Positions 50,799 to 59,458 of a DNA stretch of 64,000 nt are shown one piece after another (the first letter of the stretch is position 1; each line of letters starts with the position of its first letter). The position numbers and the translations under genes were made by a program. The notes below the pieces were generated by a model. The model was not told the origin of the DNA. It was given only the letters and a program-made list of their open reading frames with translations, and made no database searches. Origin of the DNA: Micromonospora sp. MW-13 (GTDB lineage: Bacteria; Actinomycetota; Actinomycetes; Mycobacteriales; Micromonosporaceae). Location of the stretch: the NCBI RefSeq assembly GCF_003434305.1, contig NZ_QKKX01000035.1, positions 186,001 to 250,000 on the forward strand, in the 5' to 3' direction.

Positions 50799-51194
50799 AT
50801 GACGAGCAGGGACGGATCGACGACCGGCGGGGACGGACGCGGACCGGAGTCCGCCGCCCCGTTCGGCACCAGTGACGGGTTCGACGCCGATCCGCCGTGG
50901 GGTGCCGGCGAGGACTCCCCGATGGACGAGGGCAGCGAGGAGACCGCCGTGCCGCAGGGGAGCCTCGGCGACCGGCGGGCCGGCGCGCCCGCCGAACCCA
51001 CCCCGCCCGCGGGACGCCACGGGTTCGGCACCGTCGAGGAGCGGCCGGTCGCCGAGGCGGGCCCGACGGCGCCGCCCGACCCGGCGCCGGCACGGCGCGC
51101 GTTCCCGAACGACAGCGCCGGCGGGGACCTGCCGGACAACGCGCTCGAGGAGGCGACCGGGATGCACCCGGAGGGGATCAGCCGGCGCGGCTGA
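50799..51194 (+). CDS. Disordered acidic hypothetical protein
   Basis: A 131-residue protein rich in Gly, Pro, Asp and Glu without membrane segment or fold. The start at ATG 50799 has AGGTGG upstream. Its end overlaps the convergent DUF72 gene by 17 bases. The C-terminal NALEEATGMHPEGISRRG looks ordered enough to be a conserved tail. Confidence 0.6.
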   Translation: MTSRDGSTTGGDGRGPESAAPFGTSDGFDADPPWGAGEDSPMDEGSEETAVPQGSLGDRRAGAPAEPTPPAGRHGFGTVEERPVAEAGPTAPPDPAPARRAFPNDSAGGDLPDNALEEATGMHPEGISRRG

Positions 51195-52089
51195 CCCGCG
51201 CCCCGCCGGCCGGCACGCCCGCCTCCGCCAGGATCTCCACCAGGCGGGCGGCGTCGCGCTGGGCCTGGTCGCCGCAGCAGTTGTTGAACAGCACGTGCAG
51301 TTCGTCGGCGGTGCCGGCCAGCTCGACCAGCAGCTTCGACCAGTTCCGCAGCTCGCGCTCGCCGTAGGCGTACCGGAACTTGTCCCGCTTGTCGCCGCGC
51401 TCCCAGGCGGCGCTGTGGCCGTGGAAGCGGACCACGGCCGGGTCGGCGGTGGCGACCAGGATCGGCGGCACCGACGAGACGAACCCCTGCGGCATGTCCA
51501 CGCAGACGTAGGAGAGGTCGTGCTCCCGCAGCAGGGCCAGGGTGCCCAGGACGGCGTCCTCGGTGAACCACGAGCCGTGCCGCAGCTCCACGCTCACCCG
51601 CCAGGGCCGCAGCCGCGCGGCCGTGGCGACGATGCGCCGCTCGGCCGCCGCGCTGCGGGCCAGCCACGGTGGGAACTGGAGCAGCACCGCGCCGAGCTGG
51701 CCAGCCGCCGCGATCGGCTCCAGCGCCGCCCGGAACCGGCTCCACAGCTCGTCGTACGCCCCGGCCGACAGGTCCCGCCACCGGATCCGGGCCGGGCCGC
51801 CGGCCGGCCGCAGGTCCCGGGGCAGCGTCGTGACCGGGGTGGGATGGCCGGTGAAGAGGCTGAACGCCTTCACGTCGAAGGTGAACCCGGGCGGGGCGGC
51901 GGCCACCCAGCCGGCGGTCGTCTCCGGTGCCGGCACCGCGTAGTACGACGTGTCCACCTCGACCAGTCCGAACCGCTCGGCGTAGTGCCGGAGACGGCCG
52001 GCGGGGGTGTTGGCCGAGCGGGGGTACCAGCCGGAGCGGAGCAGCATCTGGTCGGCCCACGACGACGTGCCCACCCTGATCTCGCCCAT
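51178..52089 (-). CDS. DUF72 (YecE-like) family protein
   Basis: A 303-residue TIM-barrel-type protein of the DUF72 family. Signature parts are VGTSSWADQMLLRSGWYP at the N-terminus, EVDTSYYAVPAPET, FTFDVKAF, LLQFPPWLA, VELRHGSWF, VRFHGH and HVLFNNCCGDQAQRDA. Biochemical role of the family is not established. Confidence 0.87.
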   Translation of the reverse strand: MGEIRVGTSSWADQMLLRSGWYPRSANTPAGRLRHYAERFGLVEVDTSYYAVPAPETTAGWVAAAPPGFTFDVKAFSLFTGHPTPVTTLPRDLRPAGGPARIRWRDLSAGAYDELWSRFRAALEPIAAAGQLGAVLLQFPPWLARSAAAERRIVATAARLRPWRVSVELRHGSWFTEDAVLGTLALLREHDLSYVCVDMPQGFVSSVPPILVATADPAVVRFHGHSAAWERGDKRDKFRYAYGERELRNWSKLLVELAGTADELHVLFNNCCGDQAQRDAARLVEILAEAGVPAGGARVSRAG

Positions 52090-52223
52090 GGGATCAGTGG
52101 ACCGCGCCCCGGCCGGATCGGCAACCGGAGCCGGGCCGGGACCGCCCGCGACCGGGCGCGTGGGCCGAGGCTGTCGGTGGGCGGGCCTATGGTGGCACCG
52201 ACCTCACCACGAAGGACGGTGGC

Positions 52224-52730
52224 ATGACCCGTACCGAGCAGCTTCCCGCCGGCGAGCGGGCCGACCTGCTGCGCACCCTGCGCCAGCGCCGGGCGTTCCT
52301 GCGGCAGACCGTCGACGGCCTCACCGACGCGCAGGCCGCCGGGCGCAGCACCGTCAGCGAGCTCTGCCCCGGTGGCCTGGTCAAGCACGTCGCGGTCACC
52401 GAGCAGCGGTGGATGCTGTTCGCCGTCGGCGGCGCCGGGGCGATGCAGGCCACCCCGATCGACTGGGTCGACCATTTCCGGATGGCCGACGGGGAGACCC
52501 TGGCCGCCCTGCTCGACGACTACTCCCGGGTGGCCGCCACGACCGACGAGCTGGTGGCCACGCTGGACCTGGACGCGGCCCACCCGCTGCCGGAGGCGCC
52601 CTGGTTCGAGCCCGGGGCGAGCTGGTCGGTGCGCCAGGTGCTGCTGCACGTGATCGCCGAGACGGCCCAGCACGCCGGGCACGCCGACATCCTGCGCGAG
52701 GCGATCGACGGCGCGAAGACGATGGGCTGA
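52224..52730 (+). CDS. DinB-fold protein (DUF664-like)
   Basis: A 168-residue four-helix protein. Three metal-binding-type histidines are in LVKHVAVTEQRW and HVIAETAQHAGHADILRE, as in bacillithiol/mycothiol-dependent transferase relatives. ATG with AAGGA upstream. TATGGT at 52188 may be its -10. A thiol-transferase role using mycothiol is inferred from family and organism. Confidence 0.82.
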   Translation: MTRTEQLPAGERADLLRTLRQRRAFLRQTVDGLTDAQAAGRSTVSELCPGGLVKHVAVTEQRWMLFAVGGAGAMQATPIDWVDHFRMADGETLAALLDDYSRVAATTDELVATLDLDAAHPLPEAPWFEPGASWSVRQVLLHVIAETAQHAGHADILREAIDGAKTMG

Positions 52731-52750
52731 GCCGCCGGGCTCACGCTGAC

Positions 52751-52797
52751 CCACGGGCCGGCCGGGCGCTCCGATGTGACGCCCGGCCGGCCCGTGG
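52751..52797 (+). terminator. Hairpin terminator
   Basis: Perfect 18-bp stem with arms 52751-52768 and 52780-52797 and an 11-base loop, 20 bases after the DinB-like stop; ends 16 bases before the next start. Confidence 0.78.
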
Positions 52798-52813
52798 CGC
52801 TGAGGGACACGAG

Positions 52814-53707
52814 ATGAACGCACACCGGATGGACCAGGAAACCGTCGAGCGGTTGCTCGCCGGTTCCGCCGTCGGCCCCCAGGCGGGCCCCCAGGCGCTG
52901 GTCCGGCTCCTGGCGGCCGTCCGCGCCGCCCCGCGCCCCGAGGAACTGCGCGGCGAGGACGCCGCCCTGCGCGCCTTCCGGGTGGCCCACGGCACACCGG
53001 CCGTACCGGTTCCCGCCAGGGGTGCCCGGCGCACCGTGCTCACCGGCCTGCTCGGCGTGAAGGCCGTCCTCGCTGCGCTGGCCGTCGCCGCGACCGGCGG
53101 GGTCACGCTCGCCGCCGTGCACGGGGCGCTGCCCCCGTTGGCCGGGACGGTCGACCGGCCGGCGGCCCCCGCACCGGCGACCGGTCGACCCGTGCCGGAC
53201 GGCGGACCGGCCACCCGGCCGTCCCCGGCCGGCACCCGCGCCCCGGAGGTGCCGCCCGCCCGGCTGCTCACCCTCTGCCGAGCGTTGCGGGACGAGGCCA
53301 CGCAGGACCGGGCCCTGACCCAGACCCGGTACGCGCAGTTGGTGGAAGCCGCCGGCGGCCGGGACCGGGTGACGGGCTGGTGCGCCGAGGCGCTGGCGGA
53401 GGCGGGGCCGGACGCATCGACCGGGCCGGCCGGCACGGCGACCGCCCCGCCGGGTGGGCAGGGGCAGCCGGACGGCCCTCCCGGCCAGCCGTCGGAGCAC
53501 CCGTCGCCGCCAGCGGTCCCGTCCCTGCCGGCGTCGCCGGCACTGCCGGCGACGCCGCCGCTGCCGGGCAGGCCGTCCGTGCCGGCGGTCCCCGCCGATC
53601 CCTCGCTGCCGGCCCGCCCCTCGCGGCCGGCCGATCCCTCGCCGCCGGCCGATTCGGCCGCGAGCACGGGGCCGGCCGGGCTCCCTGCTGGTAACTTGCC
53701 CCGATGA
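52814..53707 (+). CDS. Single-pass membrane protein with Pro-rich tail
   Basis: A 297-residue protein. Residues 1-70 are soluble, a transmembrane segment lies at about 75-100 (TVLTGLLGVKAVLAALAVAA), then a Pro/Ala linker, a small conserved-looking domain at 150-200 with two cysteines (LLTLCRAL and VTGWCAEAL), and 95 residues of Pro/Ser/Ala repeats with PSLPASPALPA-like periodicity. The layout resembles anti-sigma factors but I see no zinc-binding motif and no sigma gene beside it. ATGA overlap with the next gene. Confidence 0.65.
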   Translation: MNAHRMDQETVERLLAGSAVGPQAGPQALVRLLAAVRAAPRPEELRGEDAALRAFRVAHGTPAVPVPARGARRTVLTGLLGVKAVLAALAVAATGGVTLAAVHGALPPLAGTVDRPAAPAPATGRPVPDGGPATRPSPAGTRAPEVPPARLLTLCRALRDEATQDRALTQTRYAQLVEAAGGRDRVTGWCAEALAEAGPDASTGPAGTATAPPGGQGQPDGPPGQPSEHPSPPAVPSLPASPALPATPPLPGRPSVPAVPADPSLPARPSRPADPSPPADSAASTGPAGLPAGNLPR

Positions 53708-54399
53708 GTCTGCGGCGTCGACGCGTGGCGGTCGCCTTCCGGCTGGCCGTCGTGCTCAGCGTGCTGGCCGGTGTCGTGCTCACCGCCCTCGGCCCGGCCA
53801 CGGTCACCGGGCTGCTGCCGTACTTCACGATCCAGAGCAACGTCGCGGTCGGCGTCCTCGCCGGCTACGCCGCCTGGCGGGCGGGGCACGGCCGACCCGA
53901 CCCACCGTCGGTGCTCAAGGGCGCGGTCACGCTGTACATCACCATCACCGGGGTGGTGTACCACCTGGTGCTGGCCAACCCGGCCAGCCCGTTCGCCATG
54001 GTCCAGCCGGACCGCACGCTCGGCGAGGCGCTGGGCAACCAGTTCCTGCACACCGTCGTGCCGCTGTTGGCGGTCGCCGACTGGACGCTGTTCGACCCGC
54101 GCGGCCGGCTGCGAGCACGGTACGCCGCCTGGTGGCTGGCCTTCCCGCTGGCGTACCTGGGGTTCGCGCTGATCCGGGGCCTGGTGGTGCACCGGTACCC
54201 GTACCCGTTCGTCGACGCCGGCCAGCTCGGTTACGGCGGCGTCGCGCTCAACTCGCTGCTCTTCGCGTTCGTGTTCTGGCTGCTCGGGCTGCTCTTCGTG
54301 GGCGTCGACCGGGGCCTGTCCCGGCGGGCCCGACCCCGCGGCGACACCCCCGGCGGCGCGCCGCCGGCCACCGTGCCGGCCGGCCGCCTCTCCGGGTGA
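53704..54399 (+). CDS. Pr6Pr-family membrane protein
   Basis: A 231-residue protein with six hydrophobic segments. LLPYFTIQSNVAVGVLAGY (about 38-56), LYITITGVVYHLVL and NQFLHTVVPLLAVADWTLFDPRG match the Pr6Pr family (FAR-17a/AIG1-like). Function in bacteria unknown. TAACTT lies six bases before the ATG, inside the end of the preceding gene. Confidence 0.8.
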   Translation: MSLRRRRVAVAFRLAVVLSVLAGVVLTALGPATVTGLLPYFTIQSNVAVGVLAGYAAWRAGHGRPDPPSVLKGAVTLYITITGVVYHLVLANPASPFAMVQPDRTLGEALGNQFLHTVVPLLAVADWTLFDPRGRLRARYAAWWLAFPLAYLGFALIRGLVVHRYPYPFVDAGQLGYGGVALNSLLFAFVFWLLGLLFVGVDRGLSRRARPRGDTPGGAPPATVPAGRLSG

Positions 54400-54402
54400 A
54401 CG

Positions 54403-54430
54403 GCGGGCCCCGGGCGTCGACGGGGCCCGC
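54403..54430. terminator. Bidirectional hairpin terminator
   Basis: 10-bp perfect GCGGGCCCCG stem with an 8-base loop followed by TTT, between convergent genes. Confidence 0.75.
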
Positions 54431-54436
54431 TTTGGG

Positions 54437-56503
54437 TCAGCCCGGCCGGAGGCGGCTGCCCCGGCCGGCGAGCGCCCGGTCCCGGCCGTACGCGTCGGCG
54501 TGCCCCCAGCGGCCCGGGATGTCGAGCAGCTCGATCCGCCCGAACCCCTGCGGCAGCGCCGGGTCGACCAACAGGTTGTCCCCGCACGGCGACAGCCCGA
54601 GGGCGGTACCCAGCAGCATCAGCAGCGCCCCCGACGACCACGCCTGCGGCCGGCCGGCGTGCGGTAGCTGGACCGGGTACCGGGTCAGGTCGCGGCGGTA
54701 GCCGGCGATCGTCTCCGGGATCGGGCTGCCGAGCAGCCGCACGATGTCGAAGATCCCGGCGGTGATCCGGGCCGCTGCCTCGTCGCAGCCGTAGCGGCGC
54801 AGCCCGGCCGCGATGATCGCGTTGTCCGACGGCCACACGGCGCCGAGGTGCGCGCCGACGGGGTTGTAGGGTCGCTGCTCCTCGGCGTAGGTGCGCACCC
54901 CCCACCCGGAGAACAACCGCGGCCCGACCAGGTGCCGGGCCACCGCCTCGGCGCGGTCGGGTTCGACGATGCCGCTCCACAGCAGGTGCCCCATGTTGGA
55001 GGCGAGCGCGTCGACCGGCTCGCCGTCGGGGGTCAGGGCCAGCGCGTAGTACTCCCGGTGGGGCAGCCAGAAGTCCCGGTTGAACCGCTGCCGAAGCTCC
55101 GCGGCCTCCCGTTCCAGCCGGTCGGCGTACCCGGGGTCGCCCCAGAACTCGCGGGCCAGGCGCGCCCCACGCAGCTTCGCGTCGTACGCGTACCCCTGTA
55201 GTTCACAGGTGGCCCGGGGGAAGGCCGGCTGTCGGCCGGTGCGGTCGACGATCGCCTCCGGGGAGTTCTTCCAGCACTGGTTGACCAGCCCGTTGCGGGT
55301 GTTGCGCCGCTGGTAGCGCAGGTAGCCGTCGCCGGTCATGTCGCCGTACTCGTCGATCCAGTCCAGCGCCATCCGGGTCGGGTGGCGCAGCTCGCGCACC
55401 AGCTCGACGTCGCCGGACCAGCGCTCGTACTCGTCGAGCAGGATCACGAACAGCGGCGTGGTGTCGGCCGCCCCGAAGTACAACGAGGTGGCCGCCTCGC
55501 CGAACACACCGTTCTCGCCGTACCGGTTCTCGACCAGGATCTTGCCCGGCTCCTCGTCGTGCTGGTCGTCGAGCTGGCCGCCCTGAGCGAAGGCGAGCGT
55601 GCGCAGGGTGGCCGGCGTCAGCTCGGGGGTGAACGGCAGCGTCTCCAGGCAGGTGATCAGGGCGTCCCGGCCGTACAGGGTCATCGCCCACGGCAGGCCG
55701 CCCACCGGCAGCGGGGCGTCGTGCGCCAGCGGTGTGTACCGCAGCGCCGCGAGGTCGGCCAGGCTGCCCTCGTAGGCCCGGCGGAGGTCGTCGTGCTCGG
55801 CGACCAACTCCGGGGCGCGGGCCCGCCAGCGCTCCAGGTCCTCCCGCATGTCCCGGCTCACCCGCCTGCGGTGCGCCTCCAGGCTGGCCCGCAGGTCGCG
55901 GGCGGCGGCCCCCCGGATGAGCATGCCGACGTGCAGGTTGGTGGTCCACGAGCCGTTCGGCTCCACCCGGATCCGGAAGGTCATCCCGCGCTCGTCCACC
56001 TCGACGGGGGCGGTGGAGGAGACGACCGTCTCCCGGCAGAACCGGTCCCGCTGGTAGCGCAGCCGCAGCTCGCCCTCCTGCCCAAGCGGGGTGATCTCCA
56101 CCCGGCGGGGCCTCGGCTGCCTGATCTCGGCCGTGTCGGCGAAGTCGCAGGCGATCTCCATCCGCACCGTGAACTCGGCCGGTCCGGCCGAGTGGTTGAG
56201 CACGGTGATCCGCTCGTTGTAGCTGTCGTCGAGGGACCGGTGCCGGATGACCGACACGTCGGCGTCGACGTAGTGGCTGGCGGTGCCGGGGACGAGCACG
56301 AACCGGGTCTCGAAGTAGGTCAGGTCGTCGCGGGACAGCGCGTGGAGCCGCTGCCCGTCGACGGTGAGCACCCAGCGGGACAGGAAGCGGGTGTCGAACG
56401 AGAAGAGCCCCACCGGCACCCGCGGGTCCGCCGTCATGTCGCCCTGGGCGTCGCCGAGCGCGAACGCGTTGCCGGCCATGACGTACACGTATTCCTGCAT
56501 CAT
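54437..56503 (-). CDS. Glycogen-debranching-like glycoside hydrolase
   Basis: A 688-residue protein. The N-terminal 200 residues match the GDE N-terminal domain (VMAGNAFALGDAQGDM, GLFSFDTRFLSRW), and the rest an (alpha/alpha)6 amylo-1,6-glucosidase-like barrel with LPWAMTLYGRDALITCLETL, RYGENGVFG, VDALASNMGHLLWSG and GAVWPSDNAIIAAGLRRYG. The acidic residues in GRDAL and WPSDN are candidates for catalysis. Start ATG 56503, coupled to the previous stop. Substrate may be trehalose-, glycogen- or other alpha-glucan-like. Confidence 0.85.
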   Translation of the reverse strand: MMQEYVYVMAGNAFALGDAQGDMTADPRVPVGLFSFDTRFLSRWVLTVDGQRLHALSRDDLTYFETRFVLVPGTASHYVDADVSVIRHRSLDDSYNERITVLNHSAGPAEFTVRMEIACDFADTAEIRQPRPRRVEITPLGQEGELRLRYQRDRFCRETVVSSTAPVEVDERGMTFRIRVEPNGSWTTNLHVGMLIRGAAARDLRASLEAHRRRVSRDMREDLERWRARAPELVAEHDDLRRAYEGSLADLAALRYTPLAHDAPLPVGGLPWAMTLYGRDALITCLETLPFTPELTPATLRTLAFAQGGQLDDQHDEEPGKILVENRYGENGVFGEAATSLYFGAADTTPLFVILLDEYERWSGDVELVRELRHPTRMALDWIDEYGDMTGDGYLRYQRRNTRNGLVNQCWKNSPEAIVDRTGRQPAFPRATCELQGYAYDAKLRGARLAREFWGDPGYADRLEREAAELRQRFNRDFWLPHREYYALALTPDGEPVDALASNMGHLLWSGIVEPDRAEAVARHLVGPRLFSGWGVRTYAEEQRPYNPVGAHLGAVWPSDNAIIAAGLRRYGCDEAAARITAGIFDIVRLLGSPIPETIAGYRRDLTRYPVQLPHAGRPQAWSSGALLMLLGTALGLSPCGDNLLVDPALPQGFGRIELLDIPGRWGHADAYGRDRALAGRGSRLRPG

Positions 56504-56895
56504 CGGGACGTGCCCCCGTCGAGCCAGTCCCGGCCGGCCGGCGGGAGGTGCCGGGGGTGGTGGGCGGCGGGCGGGCCCGGGAACAGCCGGCGCAGGGACA
56601 TCAGCAGCCGCAGGTTCCCCTGCGCGGTGACGTCGTTGCGCAGCAGCGCCGAGGCGATGTGGGACCGCCCCGCCGCTAGGGCGTCGAACGCCGCCCGCGC
56701 CCCCGCCACGACCAGGTCCGCCGGCTCCCCCGACCGGGTCACCTCGACCCGCTGGTCGCGGATGGTGAGGTACCAGTGCTCGGTGCTGGCGCCGTCGCGC
56801 ACGTCGAGACGCAGGGTGCCGCTGGTCGTCTCCGGCAGGTCGCCGTGCCGGCCCGCGACACACCGGCTCAGGTAGTCCGCCGCAGTCGCGGTCAT
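56500..56895 (-). CDS. SCP2-like sterol-carrier-domain protein
   Basis: A 131-residue protein. GTLRLDVRDGASTEHWYLTI, VTRSGEPADLVVAGAR and the helix AAFDALAAGR follow the SCP2 lipid-binding fold, with NLRLLMSLRRLFPGP near the end. ATG 56895 with GGGAGGGG upstream. Overlaps the glycosidase start. Confidence 0.75.
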   Translation of the reverse strand: MTATAADYLSRCVAGRHGDLPETTSGTLRLDVRDGASTEHWYLTIRDQRVEVTRSGEPADLVVAGARAAFDALAAGRSHIASALLRNDVTAQGNLRLLMSLRRLFPGPPAAHHPRHLPPAGRDWLDGGTSR

Positions 56896-56948
56896 CGGCC
56901 GCCCCCCTCCCGCACAGCACGTGTCAACCGCAGCGTCCCCCGGCCGGG

Positions 56949-56976
56949 GGTGAGCGGGACTCACCCGGTCCGGGTG
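56949..56976. promoter_or_regulatory. Overlapping palindromes before the alcohol dehydrogenase
   Basis: GGTGAG-N5-CTCACC (56949-56965) and CACCCGG-T-CCGGGTG (56962-56976) share bases, so they cannot form at once. Located in a divergent gap; possible operator pair. Confidence 0.4.
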
Positions 56977-57135
56977 AATCCCGCCCGGCCCGGAGCGGCC
57001 CCGGGCGGCCCGCCCCGGTGGGACCAGGGCCGGGACCGGCGGGGCCGCCGCACACCGGGCGGTCGCGGTCGTTTGCCCGGACGCTGAACGGGCAGCCGAC
57101 CCGGGAAGACCGAAGCGGAGGAACAGGAGACACGG

Positions 57136-58185
57136 ATGCGCGCGCTGCGGTTGCCGGGCTGGAAGTCCGAACCCGAGCTGGTCGAGGTGGCCGCGCCCAC
57201 GCCGGGCCCCGGTCAGGTGGTGGTGAGGATCGGCGGTGCCGGCGCCTGCCACTCCGACCTGCACCTGATGCACGACTTCGAGGCCGGCGCGGTGCCCTGG
57301 AACCCGCCGTTCACCCTCGGCCACGAGAACGCCGGCTGGGTGCACGCCCTCGGCGCCGGGGTGACCGGCCTGGAGGTCGGCCAGCCGGTGGCCGTCTACG
57401 GCCCGTGGGGCTGCGGCACCTGTGCCCGCTGCCGGGTCGGCGTGGACCCGTACTGCGAGAACCTGGCCGGGGCGCCCGTGCCGGGCGGCGGCGGAGGGCT
57501 CGGCCTGGACGGCGGGATGGCCGAGTACGAGTTGGTCCCGGACGCCCGGCACGTGGTGCCGCTGCCCGACGGGCTCGACCCGGTGCAGGCGGCACCGCTG
57601 ACCGACGCCGGCCTCACCCCGTACCACGCCATCCGGCGCTCGTGGCACAAGCTGCCGCCGGGCAGCACCGCCGTGGTCATCGGCGTCGGCGGACTCGGGC
57701 ACGTCGGCGTGCAGATCCTCAAGGCCACCACGGCGGCCCGGGTGATCGCGGTGGACACCCGGGCCGACGCGCTGAAGCTGGCCGAGGGGTACGGGGCCGA
57801 CCTGACGCTGCGCTCCGGCGAGCGGACCGCCGAGGAGATCAGGCAGGCCACCCCGGGCGGCCGGGGCGCGGACGTGGTCCTGGACTTCGTCGGCGGGGAC
57901 GCCACGTTGGCGCTCGGCGCAGCCGCCGCCCGCACCGTCGGGGACCTCACCATCGTCGGCATCGGCGGCGGCACCCTGCCGGTCTCGTTCTTCTCCGTGC
58001 CGTACGAGGTCAGCATCCAGACCACGTACTGGGGCAGCCGACCCGAGCTGATCGAGGTGCTCGACCTCGGCGCGCGCGGACTGGTCCGGCCGAAGATCAC
58101 CACGTTCGGGCTGGACGGCGCGGTCGACGCGTACCGGCAGATGCGGGACGGGTCCCTGGAGGGCCGCGCCGTCATCGTGCCGTGA
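57136..58185 (+). CDS. Zinc-dependent alcohol dehydrogenase (MDR family)
   Basis: A 349-residue medium-chain dehydrogenase. Catalytic zinc ligands are in GACHSDLH and GHEN; the structural zinc is held by four Cys in CGTCARCRVGVDPYC. The cofactor site is VIGVGGLGHVGVQI, followed by Asp at the end of beta-2 (VIAVDTR), which favours NAD over NADP. ATG with GGAGGAACAGGAG upstream. Substrate class is not readable. Confidence 0.88.
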   Translation: MRALRLPGWKSEPELVEVAAPTPGPGQVVVRIGGAGACHSDLHLMHDFEAGAVPWNPPFTLGHENAGWVHALGAGVTGLEVGQPVAVYGPWGCGTCARCRVGVDPYCENLAGAPVPGGGGGLGLDGGMAEYELVPDARHVVPLPDGLDPVQAAPLTDAGLTPYHAIRRSWHKLPPGSTAVVIGVGGLGHVGVQILKATTAARVIAVDTRADALKLAEGYGADLTLRSGERTAEEIRQATPGGRGADVVLDFVGGDATLALGAAAARTVGDLTIVGIGGGTLPVSFFSVPYEVSIQTTYWGSRPELIEVLDLGARGLVRPKITTFGLDGAVDAYRQMRDGSLEGRAVIVP

Positions 58186-58192
58186 CCGGCGG

Positions 58193-58220
58193 CGGGGCCG
58201 CACGGCGTCGCGCGGCCCCG
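58193..58220. terminator. Hairpin between convergent genes
   Basis: CGGGGCCGC with its exact complement around a 10-base loop; flanking ACCGG/CCGGT adds pairing. Only 5 bases before the DinB-like stop. Confidence 0.65.
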
Positions 58221-58225
58221 ACCGG

Positions 58226-58735
58226 TCAGCCCGCCCCGAGCAGGCCGCGCACGTAGGCGGCCTGCCCGACGTGCTGAAGGTCGTCCTCGACGACGCTGAC
58301 CAGCCGGACCCCGAGAGTCACCGGCGGGTCCCACGCCTCGTCGACCACCCGGTCCAGGTCGGCCGGCCGCAGCCCGGCGAGGAGCCCCCGGGTCCGCTGG
58401 GCGACCGCCTCGAAGTAGTCCAGCAGCGCCTGGGCACTCTCCGGCCGGACGGTGCCGACCTGCCCCGGGGTGTGCCCGAAGCCGACGTCGTCCGGGTCGG
58501 GGGACAGCCCGAACCGGCCCGCCCAGTCCCCGGTGACCCACACCTGCTCCACGTCGAGCAGGCCGGCCACATGGTGGTCCTGGATCCGGGTCAGGTGCCA
58601 CACCAGCCAGCCCACCGGGTTAGCGCCGGTCGCCGGCGCCCGGCGTAGCTGCTCCGGCGACAGGCCGTCCACAGCGCCGCGGACCAGCCCGGGCAGCCGG
58701 TCGTAGGTCTCGGTCAGCACATCTCTCACGTCCAC
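58226..58735 (-). CDS. DinB/DUF664-family protein
   Basis: A 169-residue helical protein. VGWLVWHLTRIQDHHVAGL holds two histidines and HVGQAAYVRGLLG the third, as in DinB-like putative metal enzymes. GTG 58735 with GAGGAGG upstream. Distinct from the DinB-like protein at 52224. Confidence 0.82.
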   Translation of the reverse strand: MDVRDVLTETYDRLPGLVRGAVDGLSPEQLRRAPATGANPVGWLVWHLTRIQDHHVAGLLDVEQVWVTGDWAGRFGLSPDPDDVGFGHTPGQVGTVRPESAQALLDYFEAVAQRTRGLLAGLRPADLDRVVDEAWDPPVTLGVRLVSVVEDDLQHVGQAAYVRGLLGAG

Positions 58736-58802
58736 CCGGTCCTCCTCGACGCTGGACTCCCCAGGCGCAGTACCGCGTCAGCGGGCCGGCAAACCTCGGC
58801 CC

Positions 58803-58808
58803 TAGGGT
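58803..58808 (+). promoter_or_regulatory. -10 element of the 2H phosphoesterase
   Basis: TAGGGT seven bases before GTG 58816; favours that start over GTG 58807, which overlaps the box. Confidence 0.5.
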
Positions 58809-58815
58809 GAACGGC

Positions 58816-59331
58816 GTGGTCGCGGCACTGGAGCTGTATCTGGACACCGACGCCACCCGGCGCATCCGGGTGCTGTGGGACGCGCTGGAGTCCGAGGGGG
58901 TGCAGAGCATGCGCTCCCTGCTGGAGCGGCGGCACCGGCCGCACGTGTCGCTGGCGGTGGCCCCGCGACTGGACCCGGAGCGGGTCGTCGCGGCCCTCGC
59001 CGGCACGGTGGTGGCGGCGCCGCTGCGGCTGACGTTCCAGCACGCCGGGCAGTTCGTCGGGCGGGTGCTGTGGCTCGGGCCCGCCCCCACCGCCGAGTTG
59101 CTGGCCCATCACGCGCTGGTGCACGACCGGCTCGCCGCCGCCGAGGTCGGGCTGGCCGACCACTACCGGCCGGGGCGCTGGGTGCCGCACTGCACGCTGT
59201 CCATGCGGGTGCCCAACGCCCTGATGGCCGCCGCGGTGCGGCGCTGCCTGGAGGTGCTGCCGCTGGAGGCGACCGTGGTCGGCGCGGCGGTCACCGACCA
59301 CGCCCGGGGCGTCTGCCGGCCGCTGCCCTGA
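58816..59331 (+). CDS. 2'-5' RNA ligase/2H phosphoesterase family protein
   Basis: A 171-residue protein with the two hallmark motifs RPHVSLAV (about 39-46) and VPHCTLSM (about 123-130), whose His and Ser/Thr act on cyclic or 2'-5' phosphodiesters. RNA substrate in this organism is unknown. The start at GTG 58816 gives a leaderless transcript. Confidence 0.85.
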   Translation: MVAALELYLDTDATRRIRVLWDALESEGVQSMRSLLERRHRPHVSLAVAPRLDPERVVAALAGTVVAAPLRLTFQHAGQFVGRVLWLGPAPTAELLAHHALVHDRLAAAEVGLADHYRPGRWVPHCTLSMRVPNALMAAAVRRCLEVLPLEATVVGAAVTDHARGVCRPLP

Positions 59332-59458
59332 CCGGCGCGGCCGGCCGCAGGCCCATCACCAGCAGGGCGATGCCCGCCGCTGACCCGCCCGCGCGGGCCC
59401 GGGCCGGGCCGGCGGGCCGCCACGGCACCCCGGACGGGAGATCTGCCATCATCGTCCG

